A DNA stretch of 64,000 nt from Microvirga rosea (GCF_020595095.1 NZ_JAJDOP010000002.1:372001-436000); one strand, 5' to 3'. Shown: positions 25,061-36,203, counted from the first letter of the stretch. Numbers and translations: made by a program. The notes: a model not told the origin generated them from the letters alone.

Positions 25061-25420
25061 GTGAAGCATGATCGTCATCGACCCCGCACCGCAACGGCCG
25101 GGCCACGCACCTTCGTGATCAGTTTTCATATCAGGGATGGTTTCCAGGAAGAATTCCTCGCCCTGCTGACACCTGTGCTCGATGCCATGAGGCATGAGGC
25201 GACCTTCATCAATGCGATGCTTCACCAAGATCCGGACAATCCCGCCAGATTCATGCTCTATGAAACCTGGGCCGATCTGGACGAGGTGATGAACGTGCAG
25301 ATCGGGCGGGATTATCGGAAAGCCTTCTGGGACCGTCTTCCAGAACTCCTGAGCGAGCCGCGTCACATACAAACCTGGCAGCCGATCCGCTCGGATTTTA
25401 CGTTCTTCGCGGCTTGGTAG
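25061..25420 (+). CDS. Antibiotic biosynthesis monooxygenase (ABM) domain protein
   Basis: A 119-residue protein with a GTG start at 25061. After a basic 20-residue leader, the ABM/ferredoxin-like fold runs from about residue 22 to 110: FVISFHIRDGFQEEFLALL, then LHQDPDNPARFMLYETWAD. Such small dimeric proteins act as quinol monooxygenases or haem-degrading or detoxifying enzymes. It follows the MFS exporter but is separated by a long inverted repeat, so it may be separately controlled. Substrate unknown. Confidence 0.8.
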   Translation: MKHDRHRPRTATAGPRTFVISFHIRDGFQEEFLALLTPVLDAMRHEATFINAMLHQDPDNPARFMLYETWADLDEVMNVQIGRDYRKAFWDRLPELLSEPRHIQTWQPIRSDFTFFAAW

Positions 25421-25437
25421 CTCAACGCGCGGCCAAC

Positions 25438-25464
25438 AAAAAGGCGCCCTGGGGCGCCTTTTCT
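25438..25464. terminator. Bidirectional terminator
   Basis: Stem AAGGCGCC (25441-25448) and GGCGCCTT (25453-25460), preceded by A5 and followed by TTTTC, lies between the convergent ABM and RNA helicase genes and can serve both. Confidence 0.85.
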
Positions 25465-25486
25465 TCGAATATTCCAGCATCGCCGC

Positions 25487-26944
25487 TCAGCGACGGGGGC
25501 CTTTCTCAAGCCACGCCACCTGTGCGCCGTCGCGACGGCGATCGTTCCGGGACTGGTCCGGACGTGCTTGCTGCGGCTGCCTCTGGCTTTGAGCCTGTGC
25601 ACCCTGCGCCGGGCGCTGATTGCCCCCTGCCGGGCCAGCTCCCGCGGGCTTCTGTCCGCCCCGCCGACGGCGCTTGGGTCCGCGCTCGGCATTGGGAGCA
25701 ACGTCACGCGATTGGCCATGCCCCTGATGCCCACGGGCATGAGGCGCCGGACGGGAACGCTGCTGCGGCTTGCGGACTTCCCCTTGCGGCTCGCCGCCGA
25801 TGGGTCCCGCCGAGAAGCCCTCGGGAAGTTTCTCGACCGGAACCTGCATCCGGGTCAGCTTCTCGATATCCTTCAGGTACGCGCGCTCCTCGTCGTTGCA
25901 GAACGAGATCGCAAGACCGTCGGCCCCTGCTCGCGCCGTCCGGCCGATGCGATGCACATAGGATTCCGGCACGTTCGGCAGGTCGTAGTTGATCACGTGG
26001 CTGACGCCCTCGACGTCGATGCCGCGCGCCGCGATGTCGGTCGCCACCAGAACGCGGCAAGTTCCGTTACGGAACGCCGCGAGGGCACGCTCGCGCTGCG
26101 GCTGGGACTTGTTGCCGTGAATGGCCGCGGACGCGATGCCGGCCTTTTCAAGCGAGCGCACGACCTTGTCCGCACCATGCTTGGTCCGGGTGAAGACCAG
26201 GACGCGGTCGATGGCCTTGTCCTGCAGGACGATTTCGAGCAGCGCCTGTTTGCGGCCGGTCGCCACGAACATGACCTTCTGCTCCACGCGCTCCGCCGTG
26301 GTGGCCACGGGCGTCACGGCAACCTTCGCCGGATCGCGCAGGAACGCATCCGCGAGGGTCGAAATGGTCTTCGGCATGGTTGCCGAGAAGAACAGGCTCT
26401 GCCGGTTCTTCGGCAAGAGGGTGACGATACGCTTCAGGGCATGGATGAAGCCGAGATCGAGCATCTGATCGGCCTCGTCCAGAACGAGGATCTCCACATC
26501 CCGCAGGCTCACGGCCTTGCGGTCCACGAGATCGAGCAGACGACCGGGCGTGGCCACGAGGATGTCGACGCCCGGCGCAAGCTCACGCTCCTGCTTGCCG
26601 ATCGTGACGCCGCCGAACACCACCGACGTCGTGAGCTTGAGATGGCGCCCATAGGTCCGGAAGCTGTCGGCGATCTGGCCGGCGAGCTCGCGGGTGGGGC
26701 TGAGCACCAGGACCCGGCAGCTCTTGCGAATGCGGGCGCGGGGCTCGCCATCCAGGCGATGGAGGATCGGCAGGGCGAAGGCGGCCGTCTTGCCGGTTCC
26801 CGTCTGGGCGATGCCGCAGACGTCGCGGCCTTCGAGGGCATAGGGAATGGTCTGCGCCTGGATCGGGGTCGGCTTCTCATAGCCTTCAGCCGTCAGCGCC
26901 TTCAGGATCGGCTGAGCCAATCCAAAATCAGAAAAAAGGGTCAA
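25487..26944 (-). CDS. rhlE: DEAD-box ATP-dependent RNA helicase (RhlE-like)
   Basis: A 485-residue RNA helicase. Motifs in order: F...GFxxPTPIQAQ Q-motif (GYEKPTPIQAQTIP), Walker A AQTGTGKTAAF, PTRELAGQI, DEAD box VLDEADQMLDLGF, SAT in FFSATMPK, and HRIGRTARAG. The C terminus of about 110 residues is a basic, Q/G/P/R-rich low-complexity tail typical of RhlE proteins that binds RNA. No ATG fits: the family start TLFSDFGLAQ corresponds to a TTG at 26944, with another TTG at 26986. The likely role is RNA remodelling in ribosome assembly or mRNA decay. Confidence 0.9.
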   Translation of the reverse strand: MTLFSDFGLAQPILKALTAEGYEKPTPIQAQTIPYALEGRDVCGIAQTGTGKTAAFALPILHRLDGEPRARIRKSCRVLVLSPTRELAGQIADSFRTYGRHLKLTTSVVFGGVTIGKQERELAPGVDILVATPGRLLDLVDRKAVSLRDVEILVLDEADQMLDLGFIHALKRIVTLLPKNRQSLFFSATMPKTISTLADAFLRDPAKVAVTPVATTAERVEQKVMFVATGRKQALLEIVLQDKAIDRVLVFTRTKHGADKVVRSLEKAGIASAAIHGNKSQPQRERALAAFRNGTCRVLVATDIAARGIDVEGVSHVINYDLPNVPESYVHRIGRTARAGADGLAISFCNDEERAYLKDIEKLTRMQVPVEKLPEGFSAGPIGGEPQGEVRKPQQRSRPAPHARGHQGHGQSRDVAPNAERGPKRRRRGGQKPAGAGPAGGNQRPAQGAQAQSQRQPQQARPDQSRNDRRRDGAQVAWLEKGPRR

Positions 26945-27254
26945 GGGTTTCGATCTTTCGAACAGTTGCGGGGAGCCGCAAGGCAAGACCGGCCATTGGA
27001 AAGGCGCTTTGCTTGGGCTCGGGGCGACAACCCGCGTGATGGGGCTATCGTACGGTCAAGCGATTGAAGAAGGGGGCCGGGGTCTCCACAAAGGTGGATA
27101 TCCGTCACGCAGCCCCACTCAAGCGGCTCCGGGAGGAGCGCTGACGCCGTCCCTGTGCATATGAGGGTTCGGGGCCTGTTCGTCAACCGCAATGGCTGAC
27201 ATAAAGCCTTAGCCGTCTCACGAACGGCAGTCCCGAAGGTAGGATCGGTCTGGG

Positions 27255-28487
27255 ATGGCCGGTCCCTCATCCATGTCCTCGCCCGATCGCATGCCCTGGG
27301 GCTTCGTCTCCGCCCTGTCTCTGACCCAGCTCGTTTCCTACGGGACGATCTTTTATGCGTTTGCGCTCTTCATCGAGCCCATGGGACAGGAGCTCGGCTG
27401 GTCCAAATCCGCGCTGACGGCGGCCTATTCCCTGGCCTTGGGATCCTCCGCCCTGTTTGCCGTCCCGGTCGGCCGCCTGATCGATCGCGGATACGGCCGG
27501 GTGGTGATGACCGGCGGCTCCGTTCTGGCCGCGGCCCTCTTCCTGGTGTGGTCGTGGGTCGAGAGCTATCCGGCGTTCGTCCTGATCTGGCTGGGACTCG
27601 GCGCCGCCATGAGCGCCGTGCTCTACGAGCCGGGCTTTGCCATTCTGGCCCGCCGTCTCGGGCTGCTCGCCCGGCGCGGCATCACGGCCATGACGCTGGT
27701 CGGCGGCTTTGCCAGCACGGTCTTCATCCCTCTGACTCATCTGCTGATCGACGCCTTCGGCTGGCGGAACGCCCTTCTCGTGCTGGCGGGCTTCAATCTC
27801 CTCATCTGCGCAGGATTCCACGCCCTTGTGATTCCGCCATCGGAAGGCCGCGCAAAGCTTCCTCGATCTCGGCCGGATCCCGGCGAGGCGACGGGCAATC
27901 CCCGGCACCTTCTTCGCAGAGCCTCTTTCTGGTGCTTCGTGGCGACCTCGGTGGCCCAGGGTATGATCTCCACGGGAGTGCCTCTGCATCTGCTCCCGCT
28001 GCTCATCGAGAGAGGATTCACCCTCGATTCGGCGGTGGCCGCTTTCTCGGTCATCGGCCCGGCGCAGGTCGCGGCCCGGCTTTGCACGGCGTTCGGAGAG
28101 CGGGCCGTCAGCGTCCGCGCCCTCGGGGTGATCACGATGGTGCTGAACGTCCTCGCCTTCGTCCTTCTGCCCTTCATCCCTGCCGGTTCCTGGCTGATCG
28201 CGGTCTTTGCCGGGCTCTACGGCGCCTCGAACGGAATGATGACGATCGTCCGCGCCCTCCTGCCTCCTGAGCTGTTCGGCCGCGAGAATTACGGGGCCAT
28301 CCAGGGTATGATCGCCACCCCGGTCAGGATCGCCATGGCGGCGGCTCCCTTCGCCTTCGGCGCCCTGTGGGCCTGGTGGGGCAGTTACGGGGCCGTGCTC
28401 GCCGCCTGCCTCATCATGGCCTTCTGCGCCCTCGGCACTTTTGTGCTAAACCTCGCCCTGGCCCCAAGAGCCGCAGACGAATTTTAG
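27255..28487 (+). CDS. MFS transporter
   Basis: A 410-residue major facilitator with about 12 hydrophobic segments. It resembles the monocarboxylate/oxalate-type branch (SYGTIFYAFALFIEPMGQEL in TM1, GRLIDRGYGRVVM as the loop 2-3 motif). Two close starts exist (27255 and 27273, MSSPDRMPWG); the first is listed. It is separated by only 77 bp from glpD but lacks the glycerol-3-phosphate transporter signature, so any link to glycerol use is unproven. The upstream 268-bp gap to the helicase contains nothing recognisable. Confidence 0.85.
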   Translation: MAGPSSMSSPDRMPWGFVSALSLTQLVSYGTIFYAFALFIEPMGQELGWSKSALTAAYSLALGSSALFAVPVGRLIDRGYGRVVMTGGSVLAAALFLVWSWVESYPAFVLIWLGLGAAMSAVLYEPGFAILARRLGLLARRGITAMTLVGGFASTVFIPLTHLLIDAFGWRNALLVLAGFNLLICAGFHALVIPPSEGRAKLPRSRPDPGEATGNPRHLLRRASFWCFVATSVAQGMISTGVPLHLLPLLIERGFTLDSAVAAFSVIGPAQVAARLCTAFGERAVSVRALGVITMVLNVLAFVLLPFIPAGSWLIAVFAGLYGASNGMMTIVRALLPPELFGRENYGAIQGMIATPVRIAMAAAPFAFGALWAWWGSYGAVLAACLIMAFCALGTFVLNLALAPRAADEF

Positions 28488-28564
28488 ATTTTTCTTGCCT
28501 TGCCCGGCTAAAGGAAACATTTGCAGGAAGCCGGACGATCCGGCTTGAAGGAAAGACGCGTTTC

Positions 28565-30085
28565 GTGACGACAGTGACAGATCTTCTGATTGTAGGCGGC
28601 GGCATCAACGGCGCGGGCATTGCCCGCGACGCGCGGGGCCGCGGCCTCTCCGTAGTTCTTTGTGAGCAAGGCGACCTCGCCGGCTACACCTCGTCCGCCA
28701 GCACCAAGCTGATCCATGGCGGCCTGCGTTACCTGGAATACTATGAATTTCGTCTCGTGCGGGAAGCTCTTTTCGAGCGGGAGCGCCTTCTGGAGGCCGC
28801 CCCTCACATCATCTGGCCGCTCCGCTTCATCCTGCCTCATGAGAAAGGCATCCGGCCGGCCTGGTTCGTCCGCCTGGGCCTCTTCCTTTACGACCATCTC
28901 GCGCCCCGCAAGCGCCTGCCCGGAACGGAGACCATCCACCTGACCCGGCATCCGGCGGGCAAGGCCCTCAAGCCCGGCTTCGATACGGCCTTCGTTTATT
29001 CCGATTGCTGGGTCGAGGACAGCCGCATGGTGGCCCTGAACGCCCTCGATGCGGCGGAACGTGGCGCCGATATCCGGGTTCGGACCAAGCTCGTATCCGC
29101 GCGCCGCGACGGGGGCAGCTGGGTCGCGACCTTGCAGAACGTGGAAACGGGCGAGACAACGGAGATCCAGGCCAAGGTCATCGTCAATGCGGGCGGTCCG
29201 TTCGTCGCGGACGTGCTCAACGCGAAGCTCGGCCTCAATACGCAAAAGAGCGTACGCCTCGTGAAGGGCAGCCACATTGTGGTTCCGAAGTTGTTCGAGA
29301 CGGAACAGGCCTTCATTCTGCAGAACACCGATAAGCGGATCGTGTTCGCCATCCCCTATCAGGGCAAGTTTACCCTCGTGGGCACCACGGACATTCCGGT
29401 CGAAGCCGTACCGGACAAGAAGGTCACGATCAGCGACGACGAGATCCAGTATCTCTGCAACGTCGTCAATCATCACTTCCAGCGCGCCGTTACACCGGCC
29501 GACGTGGTGTGGACCTATTCGGGGGTCCGCCCCCTGTTCGATGACGGCTCGATCAACGCATCCGCCGTGACCCGCGATTATGTGTTCGATCTCGACCGTC
29601 CTGATGGACAAGCGCCGGTCCTGTCGATCTTCGGAGGCAAGATCACGACGTTCCGCAAGCTGGCCGAGCACGCGCTCGACGAGTTGAAGCCGTTCTTCCC
29701 GGCCATGAAGCCGGCTTGGACGGAAACGGCGAAGCTGCCCGGCGGCGACATGCCGGACGCGGATTTCGATCGCTTCCTCGCCGGCGTCAAGGCGCGCTGG
29801 CCGTTCCTGCCCGATCCCCTCGCTCACCGGCTGTCCCGCGCCTACGGAACCCGTGTGGAAGAACTGCTCGGAGCGGCAAAGTCCATGGCCGACCTGGGAG
29901 AAGATTTCGGCGCGGGCCTGACGGCGGCGGAAGTGGATTATCTGGTTCGCCGCGAATGGGCCCGCACGGCCGAGGATATTCTCTGGCGGCGCTCCAAGCT
30001 CGGTCTTCACGTGCCGGCGGGCGCGCCGGCGAGGATCGACGCGTATCTCGATCAACGCAAGGCGACCACCGTCGCCGCCCAGTAA
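28565..30085 (+). CDS. glpD: Glycerol-3-phosphate dehydrogenase, FAD-dependent
   Basis: A 506-residue membrane-associated flavoprotein oxidising glycerol-3-phosphate to dihydroxyacetone phosphate and passing electrons to quinone. The FAD-binding motif [18 protein letters not shown] is at the extreme N terminus, followed by [20 protein letters not shown] and the C-terminal [16 protein letters not shown], all diagnostic of GlpD. The start is a GTG at 28565 (or the GTG at 28574); the frame is open further back but encodes nothing conserved. glpK follows after 32 bp, so the two form a glycerol catabolic operon without a visible glpF or glpR. Confidence 0.93.
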   Translation: MTTVTDLLIVGGGINGAGIARDARGRGLSVVLCEQGDLAGYTSSASTKLIHGGLRYLEYYEFRLVREALFERERLLEAAPHIIWPLRFILPHEKGIRPAWFVRLGLFLYDHLAPRKRLPGTETIHLTRHPAGKALKPGFDTAFVYSDCWVEDSRMVALNALDAAERGADIRVRTKLVSARRDGGSWVATLQNVETGETTEIQAKVIVNAGGPFVADVLNAKLGLNTQKSVRLVKGSHIVVPKLFETEQAFILQNTDKRIVFAIPYQGKFTLVGTTDIPVEAVPDKKVTISDDEIQYLCNVVNHHFQRAVTPADVVWTYSGVRPLFDDGSINASAVTRDYVFDLDRPDGQAPVLSIFGGKITTFRKLAEHALDELKPFFPAMKPAWTETAKLPGGDMPDADFDRFLAGVKARWPFLPDPLAHRLSRAYGTRVEELLGAAKSMADLGEDFGAGLTAAEVDYLVRREWARTAEDILWRRSKLGLHVPAGAPARIDAYLDQRKATTVAAQ

Positions 30086-30117
30086 GATCCAACGGCATCA
30101 GTTTCGGGGGAAGCATC

Positions 30118-31602
<1,485 letters not shown>

Positions 31603-31604
31603 CG

Positions 31605-31618
31605 ATCCCTGCAGGGAT
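31605..31618. repeat. 14-bp perfect palindrome after glpK
   Basis: ATCCCTGCAGGGAT directly follows the glpK stop and precedes wecB. It has no loop and no T-run, so it is not a convincing terminator. It marks the border between the glycerol operon and the lower-GC polysaccharide region. Confidence 0.4.
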
Positions 31619-31657
31619 TGAATCTGAGCTGCATCGACCCAAAGGAAGGCGAGCTTG

Positions 31658-32695
31658 ATGTCACGAACTGTCTTGACGGTTGTCGGAGCGCGGCCTCAGT
31701 TCATCAAGGCCTCTCCCGTCAGCCATGCGCTCCTCGCGCACGGCGGCTTTCGGGAAATCCTGGTTCACACGGGGCAGCACTTCGATGCGGCCATGTCCGA
31801 TATTTTCTTTGAGGAATTGGACATTCCGCCGCCGAAGCACAATCTGGAGGTCAACAGCCTCGGACACGGCGCGATGACCGGCCGAATGCTGGAAAAGCTC
31901 GAAGAGGTGATGATCGCGGAAAAGCCCGACTGGGTGCTGATCTACGGCGACACGAACTCGACCGTGGCGGGCGCTCTTGCGGCGGCAAAGCTCCACATTC
32001 CCGTTGCGCACGTGGAAGCAGGCCTCCGCTCCTTCAACCGGCGCATGCCCGAAGAGATCAACCGTGTCGTGGCGGACCACCTGAGTACGCTCCTGTTCTG
32101 CCCGACGCAGACCGCCGTGGATAACCTCAAGGACGAGGGTATCACCAAGGGTGTGCACCATGTGGGCGACGTCATGTACGACGTGACGCTCGCGGCGGTC
32201 GAGCGCGCGAAAGGACGTTCGCGTATCCTTGAGAACCACGATTTGAGTCCGAAGACCTACGCGGTCGCCACCATCCATCGGGCTGAGAACACGGACGATC
32301 CCGCACGCTTCGCGAAGGTGATGCAGTGGCTATCCGATCGCGCGAAGGAAATGCCGATCGTCATGCCGGTCCATCCGCGGACCCGCAAGCTGATGGAGAA
32401 GAGCGGGCTGACCCCGAAAGGTGTTCGCCTCATCGACCCGCTCGGCTATCTCGACATGGCATGGCTGACGCACAATTCCGCCGGCGTCTTCACCGATTCC
32501 GGCGGATTGCAGAAGGAGGCCTACTTTCACCGCGTTCCTTGCGTGACACTGCGCGACGAGACGGAGTGGGTGGAGACGATCGAGGCCGGCTGGAATAGGC
32601 TTTGGCGAAAGGATGCCTACGCCCCGCGCCGTGACATATTAGAATACGGGAACGGTAAGAGCAGCGGACGAATTGCTGAGTTACTAGCGGCCTAG
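31658..32695 (+). CDS. wecB: UDP-N-acetylglucosamine 2-epimerase (non-hydrolysing)
   Basis: A 345-residue GT-B-fold epimerase converting UDP-GlcNAc to UDP-ManNAc for surface glycan synthesis. Diagnostic blocks: VVGARPQFIKASPV, HTGQHFDAAMSD, GDTNSTVAGALAAAKLHIPVAHVEAGLRS (in parts) and GVFTDSGGLQKEA followed by RDETEWVET. The ATG at 31658 has a good AAAGGAAGG site; an adjacent TTG at 31655 is possible. It is the first gene of the polysaccharide region, on the strand opposite to the main cluster. Its stop overlaps the convergent HIT gene by 4 nt. Confidence 0.93.
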   Translation: MSRTVLTVVGARPQFIKASPVSHALLAHGGFREILVHTGQHFDAAMSDIFFEELDIPPPKHNLEVNSLGHGAMTGRMLEKLEEVMIAEKPDWVLIYGDTNSTVAGALAAAKLHIPVAHVEAGLRSFNRRMPEEINRVVADHLSTLLFCPTQTAVDNLKDEGITKGVHHVGDVMYDVTLAAVERAKGRSRILENHDLSPKTYAVATIHRAENTDDPARFAKVMQWLSDRAKEMPIVMPVHPRTRKLMEKSGLTPKGVRLIDPLGYLDMAWLTHNSAGVFTDSGGLQKEAYFHRVPCVTLRDETEWVETIEAGWNRLWRKDAYAPRRDILEYGNGKSSGRIAELLAA

Positions 32696-33123
32696 ACGGG
32701 CAGTGCTGATCGAATTCTTTCCGCGTATTCGGCCAAAACGTGCGGCTTTTCCATTTCGCCAGTGTGGGGCTTCAATGGAATGCCCTCGAAGCGCGGAATC
32801 ACATGGAAGTGAAGGTGGAACACCACTTGCCCACCCGCGCCTTCATTGAACTGCTGCACCGTCACTCCGTCGGCATTAAGCGCAGTCTTAGCAGCTCTCG
32901 CAACTACCTGAACGACCTTGATAAGTTCTGCAAGATCCGCGGCCTCAGCGTCCAAAAGATTGCGCGCTTTGGTTTTGGGAATGACCAAAACATGCCCGTT
33001 TCCTCGCGGCATGATATCCATGAAGGCTAGTGCTTGGTCTGTCTCAAGGACCTTATGACAAGGAAGTGAGCCACTTAATATCTTCGCGAAGATGTTTCCT
33101 TCGTCATACTCTGCCATTGCCAT
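32692..33123 (-). CDS. HIT family nucleotide hydrolase
   Basis: A 143-residue histidine-triad protein. The catalytic signature HLHFHVIPR (HxHxH-type) is at about residues 103-111 and the N-terminal IFAKILSGSLPCHKVLE is typical of the HinT/PKCI branch. Predicted to hydrolyse nucleoside phosphoramidates or AMP-lysine-like adducts in the cytoplasm. The start is the ATG at 33123, with another ATG 6 nt downstream. Base composition is AT-richer than the flanking housekeeping genes. Confidence 0.9.
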   Translation of the reverse strand: MAMAEYDEGNIFAKILSGSLPCHKVLETDQALAFMDIMPRGNGHVLVIPKTKARNLLDAEAADLAELIKVVQVVARAAKTALNADGVTVQQFNEGAGGQVVFHLHFHVIPRFEGIPLKPHTGEMEKPHVLAEYAERIRSALPV

Positions 33124-33259
33124 CCCCCGGGCTTGTCCCGTGAACCAACCCGAACCTTCTTAGTCGAGAACGTCCCTGGTCGCCAATAGCCGACCAGTGC
33201 CTCCAGAATCATCACTTCGAATTATATAATGGTATTGCATTTCACTTGTCCGGGCCTTA

Positions 33260-33285
33260 TTACGTAACGATATTCCGTTATGTAA
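33260..33285. promoter_or_regulatory. Imperfect inverted repeat abutting a start codon
   Basis: TTACGTAACG (33260-33269) and CGTTATGTAA (33276-33285) pair with one mismatch across a 6-nt spacer and end 3 nt before the ATG at 33289. It replaces any recognisable ribosome-binding site. It could be an operator or an RNA hairpin limiting translation of the large secreted protein. Confidence 0.5.
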
Positions 33286-33288
33286 CTC

Positions 33289-36066
33289 ATGGTTCTGAAA
33301 ATGGCTTTTTTCTCAACATCAGTAATTCAAAGCATTAAATCCAATCCAGAACGCTTCCACAGCCTTTATGAAGCAACAAGAAATTCATTTAAAGCGTATC
33401 TAGGAAGTAAATTCGGCGCTCTCCCGGAAGATTATATAAAGCTTATATTTAGCGCTCAGTTCGCTTATGAAAGCGCGCCCTATGGACCATCATCTTCGCG
33501 GACACTTGAGGGCCTTCTGCAGGAAAAGGAACTAATGTGTTCCAACTACTGCGACCTCTCATGGCTTTTATATGAGGAGCTTTCACCGTCGTCAGCGTCG
33601 AGCGTTGTCCATTTAGGGTGGAATTCGAGCCCTGTAGGCGGTCATGCAGAACTGCTGATCTCTAAACCCGGCTCTCAAACGCTTATGGTCGATCCGACCG
33701 TCATGGGGTTGGTTCTCAACAACGGAATCAACCATCTAACGAGCGGCATAGGCATCTCGAAGGAAGACCAGCTCTTTTTGGGTTGGCGAACCAACGCTTT
33801 GACTCCGAGCGGATCAGAGGTCGAAGAATTCGCAAGTAGCGTTCAGGATGCTTATACACATGGCAACTTTCGCGCAGGCCATCTCTTCTACTGGTATGAG
33901 TACTCAGATCGCGATCAGATATATGGCGGGACCAGCGCCCGGCTTCCAACTCCTCAGGCGGAAGTTGCGACGTATGGTGTGACGAACAACAAGTCTCTCA
34001 TTCCGTTTCATGACACTTTCAAATTTCATGCTGGGGGCTACAGCGATGCGTTTACCGGCTCTGCTTCAAGCGATCAGATCATTGGATCAAGTGGCGATGA
34101 TATCATTTTCGGTGGCACGTCTCGCGCTGAGGAAACGCTTATTCCTGGCTTAATCGAGAGGGCGCGGAGCGGTGCATTCGTTTCCGTTGATGACCTCGCC
34201 GCCGCTAAAGCTGATCCCAATGTAATTTTATCAGTCTATGTCAAATACAAGACCCAATTCAAAGCGTTCCTCGGGAGCGCATTCAGCCAACTTCCGGAGT
34301 CTTATATTCGGCTCGCCTTTGCCTCTACCCTCGTTCACGATATGAAGAGGTCCGGCACGACCAAGGCCTATACATTCGGTGAAGCCCTAGCATCAGATGA
34401 CCTTGATGCACCAAGCATGACTGGGCTCGCCTGGAATTTCTTTAAACTCATGATTCCAGGTCAGAATTATGCCGTCGGCTACAAGGGTCCCGACGTTTCA
34501 ATGGTGGGATGGTATGGGGAAGCAACCGGTCTCGACGTTCAGCTGATGATCAGCGATGTCGGCAAAAAATCCCTGATCGTTGACCCGACCCTGGGTCACG
34601 TTGCGATCATCAGTGATTTCAACACATTCGCTGCAGGAGAATCTGTCGCCGGATCATCACTGAAGTCGACCTATTGGCGGGGCGACTTGGACACAGAGCG
34701 CTCTAAAGTGCTCTCTGCCCTTGCTGAGGGAAATTTCCGTACCGGGAATATGCTTTTTTGGTTCGAGACGCCTGACGATATCAAGAAATACGTTCAAGGA
34801 GTTCATCACTGGGCGACACCGCAAGGAGAAGCATATCTCTTCGGGAAACAGCCTTCTTCCGCTATCGGTAAAGTTCAAGCTGTCGATAAGATCTACGGCG
34901 GCGCAGGAGCTGACCTGTTGGCCGGCGACGGCTTCACGAACAAACCCATCAACTGGAGCACGCCAAAGGGGGGAGCTTGGTCCCTCAAAGCAGGTGACTT
35001 CGATGGCGACGGCCGCGAAGACCTAATCCGCACACAAACCGGCAGTCCCGCCGAGGTCTTCCATTCCACGGGTTCAAAATTTGTCGGCCAGGGAAACTGG
35101 ACATTGAGTGGACCCAGGGACACGGCCTGGTACGTCGGTGACTTCAATGGCGACGGAAAGGACGACGTGTTGCGCTATCTGCCCTCTAGAGGGGGCCACT
35201 ACGGCGCGGAGGTCGCGCTCTCCGACGGCACAAAATTTGGAGCGCCAACAATGTGGAGCGCCGACGGGCTCGCCCACCACAATCAATGGTACGTGGGCGA
35301 CTTCAACGGCGACGGAAAGGACGATCTCCTCCGAGGCAATCGGGACAGCGGTCCCGAGGTCCTGCTGTCTAACGGCAGCGGCTTCGGGACTCCGACCGTC
35401 TGGACGGGATCGAAAAGTGCAACATCCTGGAAGGTTGGCGATTTCAACGGAGACGGAAAGACCGACATCGCCCGCTACAGCCAGAGCACACATAAAACGG
35501 AAGCTCTCCTCTCGAACGGATCGAGCTTCGACTTCGCCGGGGTATGGAGCACCCACGCTCCCGGGAAGACGGGTTGGCTCGTGGCTGATGTCAATGGCGA
35601 CGGACGGGACGATCTGGTGGGGAGTTCCGACGATATCCAGGGAGTGTCGACTGTTCTGCTCTCGAGTGGAAACCACTTCTCACCGACGAAGTCCTTCGCT
35701 CCTTTCGATCTCTCGAGTCTGATCACTCCAGGCGACTACAATGGTGACGGCCGAGACGATTTTGTCGTGACAGACAAGCAGACGAAAGTTTCCGGGACCT
35801 ACCTCGGCGTAGGAACGCGCAACAAGGACAAAGACTACTTCATCATGGAGGCTGGTCAGGCCAACGGCGACACTATTCTGGACTTCACCGGGTCCGGCGC
35901 GAATGGCGACGTTCTCGTGCTCCAGGGCTATGGCGAGAAGAGTAACATTTCGATCTCCAACAGCGGCGACACATGGACAGTTGCTAATGCTTCGATGAAG
36001 ATTTCGGATACGTTCCGTGTCCTTGGCGTCCACGGGTTCGGATCGGATGATATTCTGTTTGCCTAA
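33289..36066 (+). CDS. Large secreted-type protein: duplicated transglutaminase-like domain, RTX and FG-GAP/VCBS repeats
   Basis: A 925-residue protein with no N-terminal signal peptide. Domain 1 (about 15-235) has a transglutaminase-like triad pattern: Cys84/Cys88 in MCSNYCDLSW, His119 in GGHAELLI and Asp135 in MVDPT. An RTX-like nonapeptide stretch follows (about 265-277, GSSGDDIIFGG). Domain 2 (about 305-525) is a diverged copy of domain 1 in which the cysteines and histidine are lost but the VDPT aspartate remains. A second RTX stretch is at about 535 (GGAGADLLAGDG). Six FG-GAP/VCBS repeats (about 565-825) carry DxNGDGxxD calcium loops. The C-terminal about 75 residues resemble a type I secretion signal region ending in DDILFA. 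The 5' part is markedly AT-rich, suggesting transfer. No type I exporter is adjacent. Function unknown; the domain assignment is by eye. Confidence 0.75.
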   Translation: MVLKMAFFSTSVIQSIKSNPERFHSLYEATRNSFKAYLGSKFGALPEDYIKLIFSAQFAYESAPYGPSSSRTLEGLLQEKELMCSNYCDLSWLLYEELSPSSASSVVHLGWNSSPVGGHAELLISKPGSQTLMVDPTVMGLVLNNGINHLTSGIGISKEDQLFLGWRTNALTPSGSEVEEFASSVQDAYTHGNFRAGHLFYWYEYSDRDQIYGGTSARLPTPQAEVATYGVTNNKSLIPFHDTFKFHAGGYSDAFTGSASSDQIIGSSGDDIIFGGTSRAEETLIPGLIERARSGAFVSVDDLAAAKADPNVILSVYVKYKTQFKAFLGSAFSQLPESYIRLAFASTLVHDMKRSGTTKAYTFGEALASDDLDAPSMTGLAWNFFKLMIPGQNYAVGYKGPDVSMVGWYGEATGLDVQLMISDVGKKSLIVDPTLGHVAIISDFNTFAAGESVAGSSLKSTYWRGDLDTERSKVLSALAEGNFRTGNMLFWFETPDDIKKYVQGVHHWATPQGEAYLFGKQPSSAIGKVQAVDKIYGGAGADLLAGDGFTNKPINWSTPKGGAWSLKAGDFDGDGREDLIRTQTGSPAEVFHSTGSKFVGQGNWTLSGPRDTAWYVGDFNGDGKDDVLRYLPSRGGHYGAEVALSDGTKFGAPTMWSADGLAHHNQWYVGDFNGDGKDDLLRGNRDSGPEVLLSNGSGFGTPTVWTGSKSATSWKVGDFNGDGKTDIARYSQSTHKTEALLSNGSSFDFAGVWSTHAPGKTGWLVADVNGDGRDDLVGSSDDIQGVSTVLLSSGNHFSPTKSFAPFDLSSLITPGDYNGDGRDDFVVTDKQTKVSGTYLGVGTRNKDKDYFIMEAGQANGDTILDFTGSGANGDVLVLQGYGEKSNISISNSGDTWTVANASMKISDTFRVLGVHGFGSDDILFA

Positions 36067-36203
36067 AGGCTCGAATTCGAGAGACGCGCCTCTCCCAGGG
36101 GCTCTGTTCCATGACCCCGCATGCACCGGCAAGCCCGACCTCCGAGAGCCATTCCAAGCTCCCGGACGGTCTTTCGGTCCATCGGGCGATCAGCTGCGTG
36201 ACG

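Noticed and set aside
31605..31618. Terminator after glpK
   Set aside because: The palindrome has no loop space and no T-run, so it was listed only as a palindrome.
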